From an uncultured Clostridia bacterium (GTDB lineage: Bacteria; Bacillota; Clostridia; Oscillospirales; Ruminococcaceae), in NCBI GenBank assembly GCA_947588775.1, contig CANPZQ010000119.1:1-5886 (forward strand): a stretch of DNA of 5,886 bases, written 5' to 3'. Made by a program: the position numbers and the translations under genes. The notes below the pieces were generated by a model. The model searched no databases. It worked only from the letters and a program-made list of their open reading frames with translations, and was not told where the DNA came from. Position 1 is the first letter of the stretch. Each line of letters begins with the position of its first letter. This document shows, in pieces, positions 1 to 5,018 of the stretch.

Positions 1-209
1 GGAAAAAGCGGGCAAATGGCGCGAAACTTTCATGGGCGGGCGGGTGGGGCGCAGAAAAGCAGCTTTTTCCGCCGCGCGGCCCATTTAGAAGATAGAGGGT
101 TAGAGAGATAGAGGATAGAGCCCGAAACCGCACACCCTCGATAAAAAATGCAGCCGGCTGCCAAAGTCAGACCCTCACCCCCTTCCCCCCCTTTTTTTCA
201 TTTTCCGTA
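1..209. other. gene-free upstream region with palindromes and low-complexity tracts
   Basis: I see no gene here. Bases 1-9 (GGAAAAAGC) are complementary to 62-70 (GCTTTTTCC), 71-80 is a perfect 10-base palindrome (GCCGCGCGGC), and 150-161 is a perfect 12-base palindrome (GCAGCCGGCTGC). The 12-base palindrome is preceded by ATAAAAAAT, so on the minus strand it reads as a short hairpin followed by a T-rich run, a weak terminator-like element. GATAGAG occurs three times at 91-97, 107-113 and 114-120. Bases 171-209 are almost pure C/T. This probably contains the tail end of an upstream transcription unit, but nothing here identifies that gene. Confidence 0.5.
34..49 (+). other. G-quadruplex motif with single-base loops
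   Basis: Four G-runs of 3, 3, 3 and 4 bases are separated by single bases (GGGCGGGCGGGTGGGG). This fits the canonical intramolecular G-quadruplex pattern with the shortest loops, generally the most stable class. It lies about 185 bases upstream of the HD-GYP gene promoter. Any function is unknown. Confidence 0.6.
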
Positions 210-238
210 TTGCATTTTCCTTTTTCATATGTTATAAT
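210..238 (+). promoter_or_regulatory. SigA-type promoter of the HD-GYP gene
   Basis: A perfect TATAAT -10 box lies at 233-238, with a weak TTGCAT -35 box at 210-215 and a 17-base spacer. Transcription would start near 245, leaving a leader of about 25 bases before the ATG at 269, too short for a riboswitch. A long pyrimidine tract sits just upstream. The -10 box is convincing and the -35 box is poor. Confidence 0.7.
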
Positions 239-255
239 AGATTGATTACATGCGC

Positions 256-261
256 AAGGAG
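256..261 (+). promoter_or_regulatory. ribosome binding site that sets the start of the HD-GYP gene
   Basis: AAGGAG lies seven bases before the ATG at 269. The frame is also open from a TTG at 242, but that codon sits at or before the expected transcription start and has no Shine-Dalgarno sequence, so 269 is preferred. Confidence 0.85.
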
Positions 262-268
262 CGGGGTC

Positions 269-2161
269 ATGGATAAAAGTCTTGAAAAATATGTGAAAAA
301 TATCGTGCTGATGGCGGAGGCTATGTCGCTCAAGGCGCCGAAGGGAATGCCGGAGGACAAAATCATCGGGGAAATCCGGCAAAAGGCGTTGAGCACCTAC
401 CTCCTGCATGAGGAAAACGACGAAATTTTGCGCGAGCGGCTCTATTCAAAAAAGCCGGGCGACCTCTCCGAAGAGGAAGCCGCCGGGCTTTCGGAGTTTG
501 CCGACGCGATTTTCCCGATTGACAAGGCGGTGGCCTATCATGTCCACAGGCTGCTGCACGACTATGCCGTATTAAAGGGCGACAGGGATTTGATTATACG
601 CTCGGCATACTACATGGGTCTGAACGTTTTCTATCTAAGATACGAAAACAACGACATCGGCGTTTCGCTGTTCATGGACAGGATTGCCGACCACTTCGGC
701 GAGGCCGCGGAGTATTATTCCGAATACGACAGCTTCAAAAGCTCCGAAACCCGCAGCTATATCGTCAGGTCCTACGCCAACCGCAAGCTCAGCCCGTCCT
801 ACTTCAACGTGATAGATACCGACGTCGACCTTGCCTCCAACAGAAAGTCCTTTGAGGCATACCGCAACCACCGCAGAATGATTGAACAGACGCTCGGAAT
901 ATGCTTCGACGAAAAACGCCGCAGCGAAAATCCCGAAATCCCGTGGGACAGCTTTATCGAAACTACATATCAGGGCGAGGTATCTTTCTGCCTGACAAGC
1001 CTTCGCAACGCGGTGTTCACAAACGAGCAGTACAACCTTATCGCCAAAAATTCCCTATACGCAGCCTCGTATCTGATTCGCAGGGACGGCGACCGCCTTA
1101 TAACCTCCGGGAAAAAGATTCCGATTATCGACAGATACCGCTTCGCCGCCTCGGAATACCATGCCGGGCTTATTCACCCGAACAAGCTCATCGAAACGCT
1201 TCTTGAGATTTACGACGAGGTGCCGCACGACGACTTCTCCTCCGACGGAATTTTCGCAAATCTGAGGATACCCGCGTTCATCAACGCATATCGAAGCCAC
1301 ATGAACGCCGAGGGCAGGAAAAAATACGGCGAGAGGGCCGAAAAAACGATAGCCGCGATTTCCGACTACCTTATGAAGCTCCCGCGGAACCAGTATATCA
1401 ACGAGATGAGCCGCTATCTCGGCGACATCGTATGGGCGTCGATTACAAAAAAACAGGGCTACAACAGGCAGATTCTCGACTATATCCTCGCCTGCCACCC
1501 GCCGACGTATATCCATTCCCACATGGTTGCATGGCTCTGCGAAACGCTGTTTTTGAGGATAATCGAAACCGACCCCGACAGCCTCCGCGGTATTATGGGA
1601 ATCGAGTATGTCCCCGCAATCCGCGACTCGGAACGCGAAGTCGCGCGGGCGATATACCGATGCGGCCTCTATCACGACCTCGGAAAATGTATGATTATCG
1701 AGCATGTCGGCAACTATACCCGCCGCCTCACAGACGAGGAATTTGCCGTGATAAAGCTTCACCCGATTCTCGGGAACAAGCTGCTGCTGTCGATGGGTTC
1801 ATATGAAATCGAGGCCTCCGCCGCGCTGAACCATCACAGAACCTACGACCGCAAGGGCGGCTATCCCGCCGACGCAGGGGTTATCCCGCGAAAAGCCGAA
1901 GCGATTGTCGACATTTTAACCGTCGCCGACGCCCTCGACGCCGGCACCGACAACGTCGGCCGCTGCTACGCCGCCTCAAAGACGGTGGACACGCTCATCG
2001 ACGAGCTTAAAAAAGGCAGCGGCACCCGCTACGCGCCCTACGTCGTCAAGGTATTCGACGACCCCGCTTTCTGCTCCCGCATCAAGCGCGAAATCGACAA
2101 AAAGCGCAGAAAAATCTACGCGAAAACGTATGTCGACATGTCGAGGGACGAGGGGAGATAA
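269..2161 (+). CDS. HD-GYP-type phosphohydrolase with a long helical N-terminal region
   Basis: This is a 630-residue soluble protein with no signal peptide or membrane segment. Residues about 1-400 are charged and probably all-helical, of a kind I associate with clostridial signalling proteins, with no recognisable receiver, PAS or GGDEF domain. The C-terminal region, about 410-590, carries the HD-GYP metal-site series: a first His (H416 or H418), H469-D470 in YHDLGK, H498 in the K-L-H-P motif, H522-H523, GGYP at 530-533, and D554 in VADALD. HD-GYP proteins typically hydrolyse cyclic di-GMP in the cytoplasm using two or three metals; that activity is inferred here. The family's HHE..DG.GYP motif is changed: the Glu is Arg, there is one extra residue before GYP, and the usual RPYR sequence after the last Asp is NVGR. 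It could therefore be a diverged enzyme acting on another nucleotide. It has its own promoter and terminator and appears to be transcribed alone. Codon use matches that of rpe. Confidence 0.85.
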   Translation: MDKSLEKYVKNIVLMAEAMSLKAPKGMPEDKIIGEIRQKALSTYLLHEENDEILRERLYSKKPGDLSEEEAAGLSEFADAIFPIDKAVAYHVHRLLHDYAVLKGDRDLIIRSAYYMGLNVFYLRYENNDIGVSLFMDRIADHFGEAAEYYSEYDSFKSSETRSYIVRSYANRKLSPSYFNVIDTDVDLASNRKSFEAYRNHRRMIEQTLGICFDEKRRSENPEIPWDSFIETTYQGEVSFCLTSLRNAVFTNEQYNLIAKNSLYAASYLIRRDGDRLITSGKKIPIIDRYRFAASEYHAGLIHPNKLIETLLEIYDEVPHDDFSSDGIFANLRIPAFINAYRSHMNAEGRKKYGERAEKTIAAISDYLMKLPRNQYINEMSRYLGDIVWASITKKQGYNRQILDYILACHPPTYIHSHMVAWLCETLFLRIIETDPDSLRGIMGIEYVPAIRDSEREVARAIYRCGLYHDLGKCMIIEHVGNYTRRLTDEEFAVIKLHPILGNKLLLSMGSYEIEASAALNHHRTYDRKGGYPADAGVIPRKAEAIVDILTVADALDAGTDNVGRCYAASKTVDTLIDELKKGSGTRYAPYVVKVFDDPAFCSRIKREIDKKRRKIYAKTYVDMSRDEGR

Positions 2162-2174
2162 AAGAGGAACTGAA

Positions 2175-2215
2175 AACCGCCCCGCTGACGGAATGGTTGG
2201 CGGGGCGGTTAGTTT
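2175..2215 (+). terminator. rho-independent-like terminator after the HD-GYP gene
   Basis: A perfect 11-base-pair stem (AACCGCCCCGC at 2175-2185, GCGGGGCGGTT at 2200-2210) encloses a 14-base loop, 13 bases after the stop codon. The T-run that follows is weak (AGTTT), so termination may be incomplete. Confidence 0.7.
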
Positions 2216-2233
2216 CGCATAATACCAGCTTGG

Positions 2234-2446
2234 TTAAGTGAAATTATTATGGGATAATTCATGGGCGGCGAACACAACATGATCCTTATCACATTCTATT
2301 AAATGTTTTAACCCATGAGCGTCCATTCCGCACGCATCATAAAAAATCTTTGCCTGATGAGTCGGCGTTACTAACCACTTTCCGCCTCGCACTTTCCATT
2401 TAAATGTTTCTGTTTCGGCCACTCTCTCCCCCAAGGAGTGTCCCAA
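2234..2446 (-). pseudogene. A/T-rich open frame, possible remnant of a transferred gene (copy B)
   Basis: On the minus strand a 70-codon frame runs from a TTG at 2446 (or a GTG at 2422) to a TAA. I do not recognise the protein. It contains Trp/Lys-rich text (TFKWKVRGGKWLV) followed by a His-rich end (FAAHELSHNNF). Its codons are A/T-rich, unlike the C/G-ending codons of the neighbouring genes, which suggests foreign origin. The part at 2333-2422 aligns without gaps, codon for codon, to a second copy at 2452-2541. A GGGGGAG sequence precedes the GTG but is only about three bases away, so expression is doubtful. It may be the end of a decayed phage or mobile gene, or a small real protein. Confidence 0.3.
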
Positions 2447-2548
2447 ACGGCCACATTATAAAAAATTTTTGCTTAGTGATTCGCCGCTACTAATCGCTTT
2501 CCACTTTCCACATTTCAATTAAATGTGGTCGTTTCGGCCACTCCCCCA
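2330..2548. repeat. two-copy diverged direct repeat of about 100 bases
   Basis: The two units lie at about 2330-2432 and 2449-2548. Each includes a C-rich end, TTTCGGCCACT, a TTAAATG segment, GG/CCGC(T/G)A-type sequence with TACTAA, and an AT(A)AAAAAATT/CTTTGC segment. Identity is roughly two thirds by eye. Offset between copies is 119 bases. No terminal inverted repeats or target-site duplications were seen. Confidence 0.6.
2452..2541 (-). pseudogene. degenerate copy A of the same formerly coding repeat
   Basis: On the minus strand this begins GTG GCC GAA AC, as copy B does. It stays aligned over 30 codons with no insertions or deletions and about half the residues identical, sharing VAET, LV and AKIFY. 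It has a TGA where copy B has TGG and a TAA where copy B has CAG, so it cannot encode the protein. Bases 2508-2528 form a perfect eight-pair hairpin (CCACATTT/AAATGTGG with a five-base loop) that is not kept in copy B. This fits a decayed duplicate just upstream of the rpe promoter. Confidence 0.45.
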
Positions 2549-2556
2549 CATACCCC

Positions 2557-2585
2557 TTGACACCCGCCGAACAATGTTGTATACT
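2557..2585 (+). promoter_or_regulatory. near-consensus SigA promoter of rpe
   Basis: A perfect TTGACA -35 box (2557-2562), a 17-base spacer and a TATACT -10 box (2580-2585, one mismatch) predict a start near 2592. The untranslated leader would be about 35 bases. This is the strongest promoter in the window and suggests constitutive, high expression of rpe. Confidence 0.85.
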
Positions 2586-2612
2586 TAATATGTATGTTTG
2601 CGACTTCTTGCC

Positions 2613-2619
2613 GGGAGGG
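2613..2619 (+). promoter_or_regulatory. ribosome binding site that sets the rpe start
   Basis: GGGAGGG lies seven bases before the ATG at 2627. An in-frame ATG at 2594 is almost at the predicted transcription start and has no ribosome binding site, and it would add 11 residues not typical of the family. The 2627 start gives the usual family N-terminus. Confidence 0.85.
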
Positions 2620-2626
2620 TGAGTTT

Positions 2627-3277
2627 ATGGATATAAAAATTTCCGCGTCGATTCTCAGCGCGGACTTCGGGGGGCTCGAAGGGGAGCTTCGCCGCGCGGG
2701 CGAGGCGGGCTGCGATATGATTCACTTCGACGTGATGGACGGCCATTTCGTGCCGAATATAAGCTACGGCGTGCCGGTTTTAAAGTCGATTCGCCGCTGC
2801 TCCGGGCTTCCCTTCGACGTTCACCTTATGATAACCGACCCGCTCGCCTACGTCGGCCCCTTCGCCGACGCCGGAGCCGACCACATCACCTTCCACCGCG
2901 AAATCGCCTCCGACCCGCGAGAGGTAATCTCGAAAATCCGCTCGCGGGGGCTTACGGCGGGGATTTCCGTCAAGCCCGCGACACCAGTTGAGAGCGTTTT
3001 CGAGCTTCTTGACGACCTCGACATGGTTCTTGTGATGACCGTCGAGCCGGGATTCGGCGGGCAGGGCTTCATCTACGAAACTCTGGATAAAATCCGCGCG
3101 CTTCGCCGTGAAATCAACCGGCGCGGCCTGAATACCGACATCGAGGTCGACGGCGGAATTGCCTCCGGCACCTGCCGCGACGTCGTCGAAGCGGGCGCGA
3201 ACGTCCTTGTTTCGGGCTCATTCCTCTTCAAGGCCCCCGACATGGCCGCGGCGGCCGCCGAGCTTCGCGGAATTTGA
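2627..3277 (+). CDS. rpe: ribulose-phosphate 3-epimerase
   Basis: This 216-residue cytoplasmic TIM-barrel enzyme interconverts D-ribulose 5-phosphate and D-xylulose 5-phosphate in the non-oxidative pentose phosphate pathway. The length is normal for the family. Visible motifs in order are SASILSADF (6-14, substrate Ser8), HFDVMDGHFVPN (33-44, metal ligand His33 and catalytic Asp35), DVHLMI (64-69, metal ligand His66), VEPGFGGQGF (139-148, flexible loop), EVDGGI (173-178, second catalytic Asp175) and VSGSFLF (195-201, phosphate binding). All four expected metal ligands are present, so it should be active. It has its own strong promoter and is not next to the rsgA or thiamine pyrophosphokinase genes that often accompany it in Firmicutes. 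No terminator follows; a possible convergent minus-strand gene overlaps its last 60 bases. Confidence 0.97.
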   Translation: MDIKISASILSADFGGLEGELRRAGEAGCDMIHFDVMDGHFVPNISYGVPVLKSIRRCSGLPFDVHLMITDPLAYVGPFADAGADHITFHREIASDPREVISKIRSRGLTAGISVKPATPVESVFELLDDLDMVLVMTVEPGFGGQGFIYETLDKIRALRREINRRGLNTDIEVDGGIASGTCRDVVEAGANVLVSGSFLFKAPDMAAAAAELRGI

Positions 3278-3556
3278 CGCGCGGCAGTCCGAATGCTCCA
3301 TCATCAGCTCATAATAATATTTTCCCGCGCAGACCGCGTCGCTGTGCTCGCATATTACCGGCAGAAGCCCCGGGATTTCGGAGGCTTTGAGCCTTATTCC
3401 GAGGCAGAGCTTTCCGCAGAAGGCGACGGAAATTTCCCCCTCTTCGCCGGAGAGCTTTTTTGAAAGATTGACGAGCGGCCACGGTTCGCCGAAAAAACAG
3501 ACGATTGATTCCGCGGCGGGACAGGCTTTTACGCGAAGCCGCTTTTTTCCCGACAA
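3218..3556 (-). CDS. small Cys-rich hypothetical protein, convergent with rpe
   Basis: I do not recognise this protein. The minus-strand frame is open from an ATG at 3685 to the stop at 3218, but I prefer a TTG start at 3556, preceded by AAGGGGG eight bases upstream; this gives 112 residues. Between 3278 and 3600 the frame uses the C/G-ending codons typical of the neighbouring genes (about 70% G/C at third positions in a hand count of 3278-3460), and the plus-strand alternatives are either interrupted or less biased. The protein has about seven cysteines, including C-G-K-L-C, no membrane segment, and a predicted soluble mixed fold. Its last 20 or so codons are antisense to the end of rpe and look like read-on from a lost stop. 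It may be a real small protein, or a remnant of a larger gene. The longer 3685 start would overlap the N-terminal coding region of the RnfD-like gene. Confidence 0.4.
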   Translation of the reverse strand: MSGKKRLRVKACPAAESIVCFFGEPWPLVNLSKKLSGEEGEISVAFCGKLCLGIRLKASEIPGLLPVICEHSDAVCAGKYYYELMMEHSDCRASNSAKLGGRRGHVGGLEEE

Positions 3557-3571
3557 ACGCGTTTCCCCCTT

Positions 3572-3600
3572 TTGAGTAAAATAGTTAAGGACGGTAATTT
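3572..3600 (+). promoter_or_regulatory. possible weak promoter for the RnfD/E-like pair
   Basis: TTGAGT (3572-3577) and TAATTT (3595-3600) are separated by 17 bases. Both boxes are poor matches. If used, transcription would start near 3607, which would rule out the ATT start at 3597. A perfect palindrome, GGTTATAACC, follows at 3614-3623 and could be an operator, though it lies in apparently coding sequence. Confidence 0.25.
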
Positions 3601-3683
3601 TTACGGCTGACAAGGTTATAACCGAAAAATCCGAAAAACAACGCTTCGGCGCGATTGCGGCGTTCCTTTGCACCGTTGTTTTC
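3585..3683 (+). other. in-frame N-terminal extension of the RnfD-like gene without a standard start codon
   Basis: The frame of the RnfD-like gene is open back to the TAG at 3582-3584. The translated segment reads as a normal RnfD N-terminus: a short charged stretch (ADKVITEKSEKQRF) followed by the first half of a membrane helix (FGAIAAFLCTVVF) that runs on across the ATG at 3684. No ATG, GTG or TTG occurs in these 33 codons. AAGGA at 3587-3591 lies five bases before an ATT at 3597, which could be a rare start. Otherwise a sequencing or assembly error, or loss of the start codon by mutation, is likely. Confidence 0.55.
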
Positions 3684-5018
3684 ATGGCATATTACTTCTA
3701 CGGCCTCCGCGCGCCGCTCGTCGCTTTGGTGACGGTTCTTTCGAGCTATCTCGCGGAATATCTGAGCGTCTGCGCGATGAAAAAAAAGTTCGACTGGTCC
3801 GACGTTTCGCCGATGATGAACGGGCTTCTGACAGCACTTTTGCTGCCCGCGTCGGTTCCGTATACCGTGGCGGCGTTTTCGGCGGCGTTCGCGGCGATAG
3901 TCTGCAAGCACGCTTTTGGCGGCAACGAAAACCTTATTTTTGAACCCGTCTGCACCGCCTATATATTCACGTCCCTCTGCTTTCCGTTTTATATCTTGAG
4001 ATACCCGGTTCCGGAGCCATTCGGAAGCGTTCCCCTTACAAACCGCGTCGCCGACGGGCTTACCTATTCCTATACGCGCTTGCTCGACACCGGCTCGGCG
4101 TCGGCGTTCAGCCTTCTTGACATAATCTGGGGAAAGCTCGCCGGCCCGATGGGCGCGTCAGCGATTCTGATAATTTTGATATGCGCCGTCGCGCTCTACT
4201 TTTTCAGATATGTTCCCTCCACCGCGTTTTTCGCGGGAATCGGCGCAAACGTGCTGATCAACGTGCTTTTCCCGGTCGGCGAAACCGGCTGGTACGCGGT
4301 TCTGAATTCCCTCGTCGCAGGGTCGTTTCTGTTCGTCTATGTCTTTATGGCGTGCGACCCGAGATACGTCCCGAAGAGGGCGTTTTCCCAGCTCGTCTGG
4401 GGAATCGGCTTCGCCGCCGCCTCTTACCTGATACGCGTTTACACCTCTATCGAGAACAGCGCGGTTTTTGCGCTCCCGATGTTCTGCGTTTTCCGCGATG
4501 AGCTGGACCGCCTGACCGACAGCCTTGAGAGGCTTCTGAGATTTTTGTGGAAGTGGCTCGTCATCGGCGCGAAGTTCCTCTGGAAGTGGGCGAAAATCAT
4601 CGCGGTCAAGATTTGCAAAGCCGTCGCCAAGGCTTTTGACGCGTTCTGCGAGTTCCTGAGCCGCAAAATAATCGAGCTCTCCGACCGCGTAAAGGCCGCC
4701 AAAGCCGAAAAGACCGCAGAAGAAGCCGAAAAGGCCGCAAAGCCTGCCGATGAATCCGCACAAACGGAGCCGAAGACCGCCTCCGAAAGAACGGAAGCCG
4801 ACGGTAACGCTCCCGATGACGGCGAAGAGCCTTCCGACAGCGGAAAACCGGGCGAGAGCCTCCCCGAGGGCGAAGAAACCGCCGAAACCGTTCCTGAAAA
4901 CGCAGAAGCGGCGAAAGAGCTTCCCGAAAGCGGGGAAACCGCCGAAAATCCTCCCGAAAACGGAGAAAAGGGCGGCGGGGAGCTTCCCGAAAAAAGCGAA
5001 GAGGAGGGCGGCCGATGA
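3684..5018 (+). CDS. rnfD: divergent RnfD/NqrB-family membrane protein with an acidic C-terminal tail
   Basis: The coordinates use the first conventional start; the true start is probably near 3597. The 444-residue product is homologous to RnfD/NqrB, the membrane subunit of sodium- or proton-pumping Rnf/Nqr complexes. It matches at MNGLLTALLLPASVP (45-59), CKHAFGGNENLIFEP (74-88), GKLAGPMGASA (150-160), FMACDP (221-226) and WGIGFAAASYLIR (239-251), with many membrane helices over 1-270. The covalent-FMN motif D..SGAT is replaced by DGLTYSYT (124-131), so ApbE-type flavinylation looks unlikely. Known family members are about 310-350 residues; this one adds a Trp-rich amphipathic segment (WKWLVIGAKFLWKW, 289-302), a helical Lys/Ala/Glu stretch (about 325-353) and a disordered Glu/Pro tail with a 20-21-residue repeat starting with LPE at 393, 413 and 434. 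The gene overlaps the RnfE-like gene by ATGA. The symbol marks family membership only, not proven electron transport. Confidence 0.8.
   Translation: MAYYFYGLRAPLVALVTVLSSYLAEYLSVCAMKKKFDWSDVSPMMNGLLTALLLPASVPYTVAAFSAAFAAIVCKHAFGGNENLIFEPVCTAYIFTSLCFPFYILRYPVPEPFGSVPLTNRVADGLTYSYTRLLDTGSASAFSLLDIIWGKLAGPMGASAILIILICAVALYFFRYVPSTAFFAGIGANVLINVLFPVGETGWYAVLNSLVAGSFLFVYVFMACDPRYVPKRAFSQLVWGIGFAAASYLIRVYTSIENSAVFALPMFCVFRDELDRLTDSLERLLRFLWKWLVIGAKFLWKWAKIIAVKICKAVAKAFDAFCEFLSRKIIELSDRVKAAKAEKTAEEAEKAAKPADESAQTEPKTASERTEADGNAPDDGEEPSDSGKPGESLPEGEETAETVPENAEAAKELPESGETAENPPENGEKGGGELPEKSEEEGGR
4701..5015 (+). repeat. low-complexity acidic tail region with tandem coding repeats
   Basis: Codons 340-444 of the RnfD-like gene encode almost only Glu, Ala, Pro, Gly, Lys, Ser and Thr. 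The clearest repeat units start at residues 393, 413 and 434 and contain LPE.GETAE and PEN.E; the underlying DNA repeats as well (for example GAAACCGCCGAAA twice). Repeat expansion by slippage is likely. The G/C-rich codons keep a long antisense frame open, which is not evidence of a gene there. Confidence 0.7.
5002..5007 (+). promoter_or_regulatory. ribosome binding site inside the end of the RnfD-like gene
   Basis: AGGAGG lies seven bases before the ATG at 5015 and within the last codons of the upstream gene. With the ATGA overlap it indicates translational coupling and matched production of the two proteins. Confidence 0.85.

Noticed and set aside
21..30. GCGAAACTTT, an inverted match to 5667-5676 in the right-hand hairpin element
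   Set aside because: Only 10 bases match with no extended similarity on either side, too short to claim flanking inverted repeats or a mobile element.
1055..1762. Long minus-strand open frame inside the HD-GYP gene
   Set aside because: It is antisense to a region with clear HD-domain motifs, has no ribosome binding site, and is explained by G/C-rich codon use on the plus strand.
2449..2548. tRNA-like start (GGGGGAGTGGCCGAAAC) on the minus strand
   Set aside because: It resembles a Ser/Leu tRNA 5' end, but no matching acceptor stem, anticodon arm or T-loop (TTCGAAT-like) follows.
2594..2626. Upstream in-frame ATG for rpe
   Set aside because: It lies at the predicted transcription start without a ribosome binding site, while the 2627 ATG has GGGAGGG at ideal spacing and gives the normal family N-terminus.
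3293..3463. Plus-strand 56-codon frame just after rpe, beginning at an ATG at 3293
   Set aside because: It is in the same register as the minus-strand frame but has lower G/C at third positions, many GCA codons that neighbours avoid, no ribosome binding site, and it stops at 3461 while the minus frame continues.
3387..3575. 62-codon plus-strand frame between rpe and the RnfD-like gene
   Set aside because: Its composition (Ser/Pro/Arg/Lys) and codon use look non-coding, it has no ribosome binding site, and the minus strand shows better coding bias here.
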